Assembly: GCA_032164245.1 (NCBI GenBank)
Contig: JAVMKO010000017.1
Location: 19,692,756-19,756,755 of the forward strand
Direction: 5' to 3'
Length of the DNA stretch: 64,000 nt
From: Sternotherus odoratus
Lineage: Eukaryota; Chordata; Testudines; Kinosternidae
The notes beneath the pieces were generated by a model that saw only the letters and a program-made list of their open reading frames with translations, had not been told where the DNA came from and ran no database searches. The translations under genes were made by a program, and so were the position numbers. Below are positions 1 to 10,620 of this stretch, piece by piece (within the stretch, counting starts at the first letter, position 1; every line of letters starts with the position of its first letter).

Positions 1-395
1 GGCACTTACCTCAGTCAGCTCACGGAAGCAGTAGCATGTCTTCCCTCCAGCTGCTACGCAGAGGTGCAGCCAGGTGGCTCTGCGCACTACCCCATTAGCA
101 GGCACTGCTCCTGGAGCTCCCACTGGTCGCCTGTCCCAGTCAATGAGAGCTGTGGACCTGGCACTTGGGCGGGGGCAGCGTGTGGAGCCGCCTGAGGGCC
201 CCTACGCCTAAGAGTCAGAGGGGGGACATGCTGCTGGTTCTGTGAGCCATGGCAGGCTGGGAGCCTGTCTTAATCCTGCTGTACCACCATCAGGCTTTTA
301 ATGGCCCAGTCACCCGTGCTGACCGCAGCCACCAGGGTCCCTTTTCGACCGGGTGTCCCAGTTGAAAACTGGACACCTGGCAATCCTACATAACC
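1..395. repeat. Unclassified interspersed repeat
   Basis: GC-rich intronic sequence with no coding potential. The stretch near 340-385 (cgaccgggtgtcccagttg, then a run ending in ggacacctgg) is a motif I associate with dispersed reptile repeats, but I cannot name the family. It precedes the first recognisable MYO1C exon. Confidence 0.35.
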
Positions 396-712
396 AACCT
401 TCAAGACTCCTCCTGGTCCACGGAGTTCTTAAGAATGACACTACACAACTGGTATCCGGCCTTGGATTTGGCTGTTATATATGAAGGAGAGCTTCTTAGT
501 ACTGTATGGGTGAGGAAGGCTGACTTTCACATGGCGAATGGAATGTTCACTTAGTTGGCCCTTGGCTGAGTTCCTGATGGCAAAGTTAGTTATTATCTAG
601 TAGTTGGTTAGTTGTCAGAATGATTACGAAGAGCTGATACTAGAACATTTCCTTTTCCAGATTGAAGGACTGGTGTAATGTGATAATTTTCTACCATTTA
701 TATGATTTCTAG

Positions 713-830
713 GTCGGTTTGATGAAGTTCTAATTCGACATCAAGTGAAGTACTTAGGACTGATGGAAAACCTGAGAGTGCGCAGAGCTGGTTTTGCTTA
801 TCGCCGGAAATATGAAATCTTCCTGCAGAG
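713..830 (+). CDS. MYO1C: MYO1C exon: converter/end of motor
   Basis: Acceptor AG at 711-712, donor GT at 831. Starts after the first base of a Gly codon and encodes [16 protein letters not shown] and onward to [10 protein letters not shown]. This is the conserved converter region of class I myosins (the [13 protein letters not shown] motif). The last Arg codon is split with the next exon. Confidence 0.93.
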
Positions 831-1063
831 GTAGGATTTACAGTAATTGTCTCAAATCTGTCCTCCCTCATCATCTCTGCACTGATATGTTCAGAACAGG
901 AAGTTTCTATACAGCAAATAATATGTTGTCTGTTTAACTAAAAGGCCTTGGTTACCAGAATGGATCTCTGTCTGAGGGAGAGGCATGTGACTCCTCCTAT
1001 GTACCCTGCAGAAGTGCTCCGCTTTACTTCTCATTCTAAAGTCTCTCACTTGTCTATTTCCAG

Positions 1064-1177
1064 GTACAAATCACTCTGTTCAGAAACATGGCCCACGTGG
1101 GAAGGGCGGCCCCATGATGGAGTGGCTGTGCTTGTGAAACATCTAGGCTACAAACAGGAAGAGTATAAGATGGGCCG
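1064..1177 (+). CDS. MYO1C: MYO1C exon: motor C-terminal part
   Basis: Acceptor CAG at 1061-1063, donor GT at 1178. Encodes [19 protein letters not shown] and ends in EEYKMGR with a split Arg codon. The phase joins exactly to both neighbouring exons. Confidence 0.93.
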
Positions 1178-1321
1178 GTCAGTTATTTCTTTCTTCCCTA
1201 ATTTGGGGTTGAGTCATAGGGAATCTGTTTAAATATGACCCCTGTATATGTGGGGAGAGAGCAGAACCCCAAGGGGATGTCAAGAATCAGAGAGGTAGCC
1301 GTGTTAGTCTGGAATAGCAGA

Positions 1322-1415
1322 GGTAACAAAGAGTCCTGTGGCACCTTAAAGACTAACTAAAGTATTGGCGCATACTTTAGTTAGTCTTTAAGGTGCCACA
1401 GGACTCTTTGTTACC
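1322..1415. repeat. Perfect 44-nt inverted repeat (palindromic short element)
   Basis: The left arm 1322-1365 is the exact reverse complement of 1372-1415, with a 6-nt spacer. The arms carry the motif gtggcaccttaaagactaac, shared with the copies at 46652-46832 and 54240-54330. The flank just before it (gtagccgtgttagtctgg) belongs to the same dispersed reptilian element. It lies in the MYO1C intron between the exons ending at 1177 and starting at 1486. Confidence 0.9.
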
Positions 1416-1485
1416 CAAGGGGATGGTGAGGCCAGGAAGTAGGTCCCTCTGGCCTCTCATACATAATCATACACTTTAATTCCAG

Positions 1486-1562
1486 AACAAAGATTTTTAT
1501 TCGTTTTCCCAAGACTTTGTTTGCAACAGAAGATGCTTTGGAGATACGGAAGCAGAGTCTGG
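1486..1562 (+). CDS. MYO1C: MYO1C exon: end of motor, start of neck
   Basis: Acceptor CAG at 1483-1485, donor GTAAGT at 1563. Encodes [20 protein letters not shown] and then [14 protein letters not shown] is the typical end of the class I myosin head. The last base starts the Ala codon completed in the next exon. Confidence 0.93.
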
Positions 1563-1701
1563 GTAAGTCATACACATTTAACCAGCTGGGTTAGCAGACA
1601 ACTATCAGTGCGCCTTGTTTTTAGAATTGCCCTGTTCTCTATCGGAATCCCAACCTTCGTCACTGTTTCTAATTAATAGCTCTTTTCTTTTCCAATTTCA
1701 G

Positions 1702-1770
1702 CCACAAAAATCCAGGCCACATGGAGAGGCTTCTATCGGCGACAGAAATTCCTGCATATGAAACATTCAG
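1702..1770 (+). CDS. MYO1C: MYO1C exon: IQ motif 1
   Basis: Acceptor CAG ends at 1701, donor GTATGT at 1771. Encodes ATKIQATWRGFYRRQKFL, an IQ motif (IQxxWRGxxxRxxF) that binds calmodulin as a light chain. Confidence 0.93.
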
Positions 1771-1999
1771 GTATGTGAGGGCATGCAAAGGTGAAAAAAA
1801 TTATGGCTAATTGCCTGTATAGTTGGAAGCCCCTATTTTGTTCCTAGCAAGGGGGTGGGTGGAAAGGGGAACAGAAGTTGATCTGAGTTTGAGATGCATG
1901 AATAAAAAGCCAGTAAGCAGAATAGAGGGGAATGTTTTGAACTATATGGAGTTAAGGAGTTCTGTCCAATGTAATACCTTTTGGTTTTTTTGTCTTCAG

Positions 2000-2084
2000 C
2001 AATAACTATCCAGTCATGGTGGCGTGGAACCCAAGGGCGGCGAAAAGCTGCCAAGAAAAAGTGGGCAGTGGAGACAATTAGACG
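2000..2084 (+). CDS. MYO1C: MYO1C exon: IQ motif 2
   Basis: Acceptor CAG at 1997-1999, donor GTGTGT at 2085. Encodes [20 protein letters not shown] and then [15 protein letters not shown]...GRRK is the second IQ motif; ETIRR begins the third, which is completed by the next exon. Confidence 0.93.
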
Positions 2085-2348
2085 GTGTGTTTATTAAAAA
2101 AAAAAATTGTCACATAGATTGTAATGTAGAGGGGAGTCTCAAAACCTAGTTTTGAACAATGAACAGATGGGGATAAACTGTCTTTTCAGAGTAGTTTCTG
2201 TGACTTTAAAAAAACACCACCACATATCTGTTGCTCAAAGACTCAGAATGTGGGAATTTGCCTGTTTTCAATAGCACAAGGATTCTGGTTCCTTGAGTGG
2301 AATGGAGAAGTTGGTGAATCTGTAGTTATTCTCATACACTTGAGACTA

Positions 2349-2586
2349 TGGGCTGGTCTACACTGGGGGAGGGATCGATCGAAGATACACACCTTCAGCT
2401 ACGTGAATAGCGTATCTTCAGCCGATTTACCTGCCATCCTCATGGCAGGGGCGGTCGGCTGGAGTCAACGGGAGCGCTGTTGGCGATCAATTTGTCACGT
2501 CTTAATGAGACGCGATAAATCAATCGCCAAAAGATTGATTGCTTCACCCCCCCACCCCGATCCAGCTGGTAGTGAAGACCTACCCT
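2349..2586. mobile_element. Non-autonomous DNA transposon, 'ggtctacac' terminal inverted repeat type
   Basis: Begins gggctggtctacac and ends gtgaagacctaccc, an imperfect terminal inverted repeat. The interior (sequence around gacgcgataaatcaatcgc) resembles that of the element at 28041-28277. It carries no coding frame. I could not define the superfamily. Confidence 0.55.
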
Positions 2587-2739
2587 ATGCTGTGAAATTT
2601 GAGTATGGTGGCTGAAAACAAACACTGTTTTCCTATAGGACAGCACTGATTATAGAGCTCTAATACAAACCTGCTCCAGTGCAATAGGGGAACTGAAACA
2701 TTACCCCTGCATTTTATGTGTATGTTGAATCCTCTATCC

Positions 2740-3153
2740 CAGGGGTCTCAAACATGCGGCCCGGGGGCCACATGCGGCCCGCGAAGCCCTTCCCTGCGGC
2801 CCGCCAGGCTTCCTGTTCTCCCCCCCCCCATAGCAGTTTGCGGGAGGGAGGGGCCAGAAGCAGAGGCTTCTCTGCTGCCTGGCTGGGCCACTCGTGTTTC
2901 TAGCTCTGGACTTCCTATATTGCTCTTGCTTTGTTTGCCAAACAGCTGTTGGTGGTGCCTAGAGCTTTCCAGGAGGGAATGGGGAGCTGCGTGCTCAGAG
3001 GAGGAGGTGGGGCAGTGGTGGGAACTCTTGGAAGGGGTGGAGTGGGGGCGGAGCTGGGGCAGCGAGGGCAGGGTGTGTGTCAGTGGTGCGGCCCTCGGGC
3101 CAGTGCACTAGTCCTCATGCGGCCCTCATGGTCATTTGAGTTTGAGACCCCTG
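2740..3153. mobile_element. Non-autonomous hAT-type transposon with perfect 8-bp target duplication
   Basis: Starts caggggtctcaaac and ends gtttgagacccctg, a perfect 14-nt terminal inverted repeat. It is flanked by the same 8 bases, ctctatcc, at 2732-2739 and 3154-3161. An 8-bp duplication plus C/T-A/G-type ends points to the hAT superfamily. The GC-rich interior (gcggcccg motifs) has no transposase. It sits in a MYO1C intron. Confidence 0.9.
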
Positions 3154-3513
3154 CTCTATCCCTATGGGCAGTTTCCCTGTACTATCAGCTCTCAACCTGA
3201 TCTGCCCTGGGAGTTGGTGATAGAGCACATGTTCTCAGTTTTTTGCAGATTCCTGCCCAGTTCCTCTTCCATTGCAAAGTGTCTTCTGTTTGTCTTGCAG
3301 AGTTTCCAATTAGATTGTTTTTTTCCCTGCAGATGCTAAGTTTCTTGTTTATAGTCAATAGCCTTCAGTAATGGGGACATAGGAGGTCTTGATGTTAAAC
3401 AAGTTTGTTGTAGAACCATAGGTGATTAGAGTGGAAGACACTTCGATTCTTCATTTTAATCATCTGTATCAAACCCACGATGGTTACTGATCTCCCTTCT
3501 TCTGTCCATTCAG

Positions 3514-3673
3514 GTTTATTAAAGGTTTTATTTACCGGAAATACCCTCGCTGCTCAGAGAATGAATACTTCCTAGATTACATTCGCTACTCCTTCTTGAT
3601 GAACCTCAAACGCAATTTACCAAAGAATGTTTTGGACAAATCGTGGCCCATTCCCCCTCCATCGCTCTACGAG
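3514..3673 (+). CDS. MYO1C: MYO1C exon: IQ motif 3 and start of TH1 tail
   Basis: Acceptor CAG at 3511-3513, donor GTAGGC at 3674. Encodes the rest of the third IQ-like motif (RFIKGFIYRKYPRCSENEYF), then DYIRYSFLMNLKRNLPKNVL and DKSWPIPPPSLYE, the linker into the TH1 tail. Frame open over all 53 codons. Confidence 0.93.
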
Positions 3674-4059
3674 GTAGGCAGAAGAAAAAGAGGAGGAGTT
3701 GACTGTTCTGCGTAGACAGAGTCCCGCACTGTAGTTTGTTATTGAAGGCCTTGAGTCACACAGATGTCATTCAGAAAGCAGTGAGACCTGTAGAACCTTC
3801 ATTAGTAGCAGTAATGTGTGAGAAAGAAAGAACTATGTTTGACTCTCTCTCTCTACACTGAATTAGCAGCAAAAATAACCAAAACATAAGTTAACATGTA
3901 TACTGAGTATCTTTGTGAAATTTACAAAACTGACTGTTGATTATTTAATTTATTTTACATATAATTATTACTGAGGTCAGTAAGTGACACTAAAAATGAA
4001 ATCCAATTCTGAAGTTGTGAAAAGCAGTTTTTCAAAGTAGAACTGCACTTTAGCACATT

Positions 4060-4195
4060 GGGTATGATTTTCCGAAATGCCCAAGTGACTTAGTATTTTA
4101 AGTGTTGGACAGATATCATTTAGCTCAGAATAAAATTTTCAAAAGCACCTCAAGCACTTCTGTAGGCACTTTTGACAATTTTACCCATTTTGTTC
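4060..4195. repeat. Old dispersed palindromic repeat remnant
   Basis: Contains tgattttccgaaatgccc near 4065 and caaaagcacctcaagcactt near 4140. This is the worn form of a palindromic repeat built on 'aaaagcacctaagtgacttagg'-like text that I recognise as common in reptile introns. The rest of the 3674-4817 intron shows nothing I can name. Confidence 0.35.
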
Positions 4196-4817
4196 CGAGT
4201 TAAATGGCTTCTGCCTAAATGGTTAAACTGGGCTGAAAAACAATGGACTAGTATTTGATTACCCATAAAGAAAGTAATTAAACTTTGTTTTCCTGTCAAG
4301 TATATTGTTTTATACTTTGAAGAGTGGCCTCTAACCCAGAAAGGTGCCAGTGCCCGGGATACACGCTTTCTCCACCAGAAAGATCACTGAGCTGCAAAAT
4401 AATCCCCAAAAATCTCATCTAAAGGCCCCGTTTTTATGACATTTTCAAAAAAAATTGTTCCTGGGAGTGGATCTTCTTGGGCCCTTAAGATTCTTCTGTG
4501 TACCTTGTTTGGCTCATAGGTACCTCCAAAATAGGCTGGAGGATGTGAAGAGGAAAATTCCCAACCCTGATCCCAAACAATCTGGTTGGAGAACAATGCA
4601 GGACAAACTGTCTCAGCACAGGGCAATAGATTACTTGTTGCTATTTAATTTTAATTTTAAAAATATTTCTGCAATAACATACAGTGTTGAAAATGAATTG
4701 TTCATATTCAGCCTTGCATTTTCTGCATTCATATCTGTTCTCTCTTTCTAGTCTATTTGAAGTGTTTTGCCTTTGTTCAGCTTAAAGCCATTTTCACTTA
4801 CTGTCTTATTTCTTCAG

Positions 4818-4901
4818 GTATCTCAGCTCTTGAGACAGCTGTGTATGCAAAACATGGTGTGGAGCTACTGCAAGAGAATCAGCCCAGAATGGAAACAGCA
4901 G
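4818..4901 (+). CDS. MYO1C: MYO1C exon: TH1 tail
   Basis: Acceptor CAG at 4815-4817, donor GTGCAG at 4902. Encodes 28 residues, VSQLLRQLCMQNMVWSYCKR then ISPEWKQQ, conserved in vertebrate myosin Ic tails. Phase 0 at both ends. Confidence 0.93.
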
Positions 4902-4959
4902 GTGCAGGACATTTACGTTACTTACCAGATCTCTCAAATATTGCTGAGAACAAGAGGTG

Positions 4960-6080
4960 GGATCCACCCAGGCACTTAGATGCCCAGGAAATCACAGGAA
5001 CAGCACTGTGGTCCACAAAGCCAAGTTAGAAACCTAGGCTCCCTGTAGAATGAATGGGGAAAGATGGGTGCCTTAGAATGTGATCCACCACACTAGGTGG
5101 GGATCTACCTAAACTAGCCAATGGGCAATAGAAACCGGGGGAGGGGGGACAAGGAGTCCTAAGCCCCACCTCACTCACAGAATTAGGTACCTGTTTCTGC
5201 TTAGTGATCAGTGATCCGCAAAAGGCCTGGATTCACGTGGCTTAGGCACCTAAAGTGTCTTGTGGGAATGAGTTTGGCACCTACTGTGCTCCACACAAAA
5301 GGGGAAGTGGGAAGATCACCGTATAACTTTCAGAGCAGTGGATTTGCTTGAGATATGGGAGACCCTGGTACAAGTCTTGCCTTTCTGCCAGAGGGCAAGA
5401 AAGCATTTGAACAAGGGTCTGCGGGCTCTCAGGAGGATGTTCTAACCACTGAACTATGGGATATTACGAGGTAAGGCTTCTTCAGCCTCTTCTGTTGAAG
5501 CTGTTCCACTGTTAATAGGTGATGAACAAGTGATTGGAGCAGCGGAACTGGATCCCGGGTATTCTCCCCACCCCCGACCCTCCATTGGTGCGTGCCCTAG
5601 CCTCAGGACTACAGTCCTTGAGACAAAGAGAATAACTCTATTTACCAACCACTCTGCTAGATGTTATTAGGTGGGTGCTGTTGCAGCCTCCTCTGCCACC
5701 ACCTCCTTCCCCGGCAGCCAGATTTTGAATGGGACCCAATCTGGTAAGCATCCTGTGAACACACCTACCAAATTAGGCCTTACAGGTGACTTAGGCAGCC
5801 AAACACTTATCTCTCTCCCCCCTCCCCCCCCCTCCACACTCTGGAGCTTAGGTGTCTTGGGCACTTAGAGGGAGCATCCCAGAGGCAGAAACAAAGGTAC
5901 CTAGGAAGGTTTACTCTGAAAATTTAGGTGCTGAGTGAGTTTAGGCACCTACACGGTTTGGTGGTGGTTTTGTGATTGCATTGGAGATAAAACTGGGATT
6001 TTGGTGCCTAAACTTCATATTTTGGAGCCCAATCTGGGTTTTAGGTGCCTAAGTACATTTGCAGATCTGGGCCTAGGAGT
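4960..6080. repeat. Composite dispersed repeat rich in 'ttaggcacct'
   Basis: Several copies of (t)taggcacct and its complement aggtgcctaa occur (for example near 5250, 5270, 5941, 6042), and it ends gcagatctgggcctagg. This motif is typical of palindromic non-autonomous DNA elements of reptiles. A short C-rich run is at 5816-5832. Boundaries are approximate and no coding frame is convincing. Confidence 0.35.
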
Positions 6081-6203
6081 TTCTCCTCAATTAACATTAT
6101 TTATTGTAGGTGAAGCGGGGGGTGGGGTATTGATAGAGGGGAAGGGAGATGAGGCATTGGAGAGCGGCTGAATGGGGGAGGCAGATAAGACCAGATGGAG
6201 GAG

Positions 6204-6362
6204 AGAATCATAGAATAGAATATCAGGGTTGGAAGGGACCTCAGGAGATCATCTAGTCCAACCCCCTGCTCAAAGCAGGACCAATTCCTGATTAAATCAT
6301 TCAACAGATTTTTGCCCCATATCCTTAAATGGCCCCCTCAAGGATTTAACTCACAACCCCGG
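6204..6362 (-). mobile_element. tRNA-derived SINE (Cry-SINE-like), 5'-truncated, with CR1-like tail
   Basis: Read on the - strand: a box-B-like part gttgtgagttaaatccttga, the conserved gagggggccatttaagg body, then ggttggactagatgatctcc and a tail of ttctatgattctc. This is the same body as the + strand copies at 32493-32860 and 57970-58165. The tRNA-like 5' end with box A is missing. Confidence 0.75.
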
Positions 6363-6601
6363 AGGGTACCCAAGGGGGTAGCTAAAAGCAGCAGGGAAAG
6401 AGGGCATCTTGGGAGGAAGAAAGGTCTGTAACCAATAGAGCACGCTCCCTTTGAGGTATGGTAAATCAGGTCAATGAGGAGTTGCCGGTAAAGTACCAAC
6501 ACCACCAGGAATGTCAGGATGGACACTCCCCACGTAATTTGGCAAAATAGCAGCCAGATCCATCCCCAGGGGATCTTGTCACCGGATATGGTATTGCCCA
6601 T
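6363..6601 (-). other. Unclassified - strand open frame with a predicted membrane segment
   Basis: An ATG at 6599-6601 on the - strand opens a frame that runs into the SINE at 6362. Its first 50 codons are strongly hydrophobic after residue 12 (IPWGWIWLLFCQ, then ILTFLVVLVLYRQLL), which would form one membrane-spanning helix. Upstream on the same strand (about 6600-7560) other short protein-like stretches appear in shifting frames. This looks like a decayed mobile-element or retroviral-type gene, possibly an envelope-like membrane protein. I do not recognise the family, and the host-gene alternative is unlikely because it lies inside a MYO1C intron on the opposite strand. Confidence 0.3.
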
Positions 6602-7560
6602 ATTATTGATTTAACCTCCACTGCCTGATTTCTCACCTCAAAGTACTTAACACTGGCCTGGGTCCATGATCTGCCCAATCCGAGTTACCTCAGACAGCCT
6701 TCCCCAATGTGTCTCTGGGCCTTAGCCGCCAACTCCTCGATCTTTGCCTGCAAGGCCAGAAAACCCTCCTCTAGATACTTACTGCTGTAGTGCCATTTTG
6801 GAGGTTACCTATAATTGGCAGAGTACAGTGGAACCGTCTCGTCAATAGTCAGAGTTGCCCGTTGGGGGACCATTATGCACACAGAAGGATGTTTAATGGG
6901 GGGGAGGGCTTTCTATTTAACTCGATGGAGTAGTTTTGGGAGTCACTCACCCGGAGTTACCATTCATCTGGACCAGCTCTGTGTGCACCAGTTTCTCAGT
7001 GATGGCCACCTCGAACCTAGACAGATTTGTTAGAACATTATAAGGGCATATACATAGAATTTCCATATTAGAGTGGGTGCAACATTTACTAGGGTACAAT
7101 GCTTTCCTGGCAATCTTGGAATATGCAGTGCCTTCTATTTTAGTAACATGACCGCTTCTTCATACTGGCAGGGAGGTCACCATTCTAGCTCGTCATGAGT
7201 GAGGGATTCCCAGAGGCACTAGGAGACTGAAGATTATGCTATGATCTGTCCAAACCGGTCTTGGGCTTTCGTTGATTCTCTGTTTTCCCATTCCCATGGA
7301 GGGGTACTGGGGAGATGGGTCCCACCACTTCCATAAGGGCTGGGTAGACCTAGCCGTCTAGATTAGGAGATCGGTTACAATTCCCCGTGTGGTGATGGCC
7401 AATGCTTGCCCTGCTCTCAAACAACTTTCTTTTAATTCCTTTATTTTAGTACCATTTATTAATAGGCTGCTGAATTGTTGACCCAGGTATTTTGTTGTAT
7501 CCAGTGAGGTGAATACAGAGTTTGATAGATCCTTTAAGATGTCTAGGATTAGCTGACTGG
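6602..7560 (-). repeat. Decayed element of unknown type (low confidence)
   Basis: No intact gene. Frames on the - strand show short open stretches broken by stops, consistent with an old mobile-element relic continuing from the membrane-segment frame at 6363-6601. I cannot assign a family by eye. Confidence 0.25.
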
Positions 7561-7830
7561 CCCTATTAGTATTCAGTCCTCCTTTTCACATGGCACACTA
7601 CTTGTGTCCTACATTATGCACCACAGGTGCAGCAGGAGCCAGTGCAGGAATTTCCTCATGGTCACCTTTCAGTCCTGTGGAGACATTGTTCCCCTGTGGA
7701 GACATTGTTAGTATTGGCAAGCACTGGTTCAAACAGCTAGGAGTGGCCAACCTGAGCCTGAAAAGGAGTCAGAATTTAACAGTGTACATTGCCAAAGAGT
7801 CACAGTAATATGCCAGCAGCCCCCCAGTGA

Positions 7831-8335
7831 GAACCAGTGTTTCTCAAATTGGGAGGTACTGACCAAAAGGGAGTTGTGTGGGGTGGGAGGGGGTCACAAG
7901 GTTATTTTAGGGGGGTTGTGGTATTTGCACGGCCTTCAGAGCTGGGTAGCCAGAGAATGGTGTCTGTTGGACAGGTGCCAGCTCTGAAGGCAACACCTCT
8001 GCCAGCAGTCACACAGAAGGAAGAGTGGCCATACCATACCATGCAACCCTGACTTCTGCGCTGCTGCTGTTGGCGGCTCTGACTTCAGAGCTGGGCTCCA
8101 GATCAGCAGCTGCCACTCTCCAGCTGCCCAGCTCTGAAGGCAGCGCCCCCACCAACAGCAGTGTAGAAGTAAGGGTAGCAGTTCCACAAAGCCCCCCCCC
8201 CATTCCGTTTTGGGTCAGGACCCCTACAATTACAACACTGTGAAATTTCAGATTGAAATAGCTGAAATCATTACATTTATGACCATGAAATTAACCAAAA
8301 TGGACCGTGAATGTGGTAGGGCTCTACTTATAGAT
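7831..8335. mobile_element. hAT-like non-autonomous element, worn
   Basis: Begins near cagtgtttctcaaattgg and runs through gtcaggacccctacaatta to gaccgtgaatgtggtagggc. It contains three alternating copies of a 'cagagctgg(g)...gcagc' motif at 7937-8150. The ctcaaa(tt) start and the gggtcaggacccct interior are features of reptile hAT repeats. No target duplication could be read. Confidence 0.5.
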
Positions 8336-8689
8336 GTGCTTTTGAGCTATGAGAGTCGGGCAACATGACTTATCTACAATGTTTTTAGCAGTTAGCCCTT
8401 TAAATAGTTTGCAGCAAAAATGCTGCATCAGGAAAATTAGGTAATTGACAATGCTGTTGCCTGGATTAAATTATTGCACATCATTTCAAAGTCTCTGCAT
8501 GGCTGTTTCTTTGGTTCTTTGTTCTGTGCTAGATCTCCCACTTGGACCTTGGCAAGCTGAACAAGGTGCTGTTTTTTTGCCAACTAGCGAGCAACGGCTA
8601 TCCCTCAGGACTGACATTCATTGTTTTCATCTAGAAAGTATTTAGCATACTTTATGTATTCACACACTGCAATAAAAACCATGTACTAC

Positions 8690-8945
8690 TGAGTCTGAGC
8701 CTGGGTCAGTTGATTTGGACTTGCAAGATTCAGGCTGCAGGCTAAAAATTTCAGTGTTGATGTTTGGGCTTGGGCCTGGGCCTGAGCTCAGAGACCCTTC
8801 CCCCTCCCAGGATTCAGAGCCCAGGCTCCACCCCAGCCCGAATGGCTATGATGCAACTTGTAGCTTTGTAGCCTGAGCCCCACGTGCCCAAGTCAGCTAA
8901 CCCAGGCCAGCCACGGCCATGCTGCAAATGTTTATTGCAGTGTAC
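8690..8945. repeat. Dispersed repeat, 'gcctgggcctgagc' type
   Basis: GC-rich block with gcctgggtcag near its left end and gctaacccaggccag near its right end, then gtttattgcagtgtacac. This is a weak inverted structure typical of a small non-autonomous DNA transposon. No coding frame. Confidence 0.4.
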
Positions 8946-9059
8946 ACATACCTGTTGGATGCAATACAAATAATACAGTTTGTAATGTTTTCTTTGTCTT
9001 TATATGGCAAAAGCTGCTCATTTGCAAGGTCATACATCTAAGAACTAAAAATGTGGGTC

Positions 9060-9830
9060 ATGTTTATATGACTGGGGACTGTCTGGGAAAGCAGTGCCTC
9101 TGAAAGAGACTTAGGTGTCATGGTGCGTAGTCAACTGAACATGAGCTCACAGTGTGGTGTGTGGATAAGAGAAGACATGCTATCCTTAGAGATAGAAGCA
9201 GGGGAATATTGAGCAGAAGTAGGGAGTTCTTGTTATCACTGTGTACAGCATTAACGAGATCATTACCACAATACTCTGCTCAGTTTTGGAGCTCATCCTT
9301 CAAAAAGGACGAGGACAAAAGAGAAGGATTTCATAAAAAGAGCACAAATTACATCATCTGGAACATGTGCCTTGGAATGAGCTCAAACTGTTTAGCTTAA
9401 CAAAGAGCAGGTTAAGTGGTGGCCTGATCAGGGTCTATAAGTACTGTACCTGCATGGGGAAAAATTGCCAATGCTAGAGGATTTTCTATCTAACAGACAA
9501 AGACACAAAAGATCAATGGCTATGAACTGAAGGCAAGTAATTTCTGACTAGATATAAGGCACATATTTTTAGCATTGAGATTAATTAACCGTTGGAACAA
9601 TTTACCTAGGAATACGGTATTCTCCTTCACTTGAAGCCTTTCTTTTAAGATTGCATGTCTTTCTAAAAGATATGCTGTATCACCACCAGAAGTTATGGGC
9701 TTACTACAAGCAGTACTTGTTGCAATTGTATGGCCTGTATTATGCAGGAGATCAGACTACAGGATCATAACAGCCCCTTTTGCATTAAAATCTAAGACAC
9801 TTTCATTTATGGAGGTCCTGGGATAGTTCT
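9060..9830 (+). mobile_element. CR1-like LINE fragment, degenerate
   Basis: Contains worn text of the CR1 reverse transcriptase C-terminal region on the + strand (gaacatgagctcacagtgtg; later frames resembling SLPQYSAQFWSSSFKKDEDK). It is interrupted by stops and indels and fills the intron ahead of the MYO1C exon at 9906. Confidence 0.5.
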
Positions 9831-9905
9831 ATTGTTCTATATTTAAAGAGAGTTTACTCTGTTACAGAGATCCAGAAAACTTCTGGTTTTTTTTTCCCCT
9901 TGCAG

Positions 9906-9999
9906 TTAGATCAGAAAGTGGTTGCAAGTGAGATGTTTAAGGGTAAAAAAGACAATTATCCTCAGAGTGTTCCCAGACTCTTCCTCAACACTCGACTTG
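9906..9999 (+). CDS. MYO1C: MYO1C exon: TH1 tail
   Basis: Acceptor GCAG at 9902-9905, donor GTGAGT at 10000. Encodes [20 protein letters not shown] then [24 protein letters not shown] is a hallmark of myosin I TH1 domains. Ends with the first base of a Gly codon. Confidence 0.94.
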
Positions 10000-10116
10000 G
10001 TGAGTAGCACTCAGAAACCTGAACAGGGAATACTTGTATTTTTTTTCTCACTCTCTTTTCTAGTCATGTCTCCTCCTGAGATAGTGTTACTCCTGACCTC
10101 TTTGATTTCTCTTTAG

Positions 10117-10172
10117 GCACCGAAGAGATAAATCCTAAAGTTCTTCAGGTTTTAGGAAATGAAACAATCAAG
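10117..10172 (+). CDS. MYO1C: MYO1C exon: TH1 tail
   Basis: Acceptor TTTAG at 10112-10116, donor GTGAGA at 10173. Completes the Gly codon and encodes TEEINPKVLQVLGNETIK. Its 56 nt keep the frame with both neighbours. Confidence 0.93.
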
Positions 10173-10484
10173 GTGAGACTTTGTGTCCTGTGGTTACTGT
10201 GAAGCTTCTGCAATGATTCAGTAGAAGTGAACTCTTCACCACATGTTTGGATTTCCTGACAGGATGTATTAAGAATTCTATATTAGATTAGGTGGTATCT
10301 GTGATGATAACTCTGTGCTGAAGTGTTAATGTTCCAACTTCAAAAATTGTAGTTTTAAAATGTGTGTAAATTTGGATTATGGTGTAGAAAAATTTGGAAT
10401 TGAAAAGGGTGCTTTCTTCATTGGTGGGCAAGAAGTTGCCAATTAAACAAGTTTTGCTTTCGGAAATCATAACACTTGTTTCAG

Positions 10485-10620
10485 TATGCAGTTCCTGTGG
10501 TCAAGTATGACCGGAAAGGATACAAGGCAAGAGTGCGGCAGCTACTTCTCACCCAGAATGCCGTCTTCCTAGTTGAAGAAGCCAAAATCAAACAACGAAT
10601 TGACTATGCCAATCTGACAG
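10485..10620 (+). CDS. MYO1C: MYO1C exon: PH-like lipid-binding part of TH1
   Basis: Acceptor TCAG at 10481-10484, donor GTAAGG at 10621. Encodes [20 protein letters not shown], then [18 protein letters not shown] and IDYANLTG. The basic KYDRKGYK...R stretch is the phosphoinositide-binding signature of the myosin Ic PH-like domain. Confidence 0.95.
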
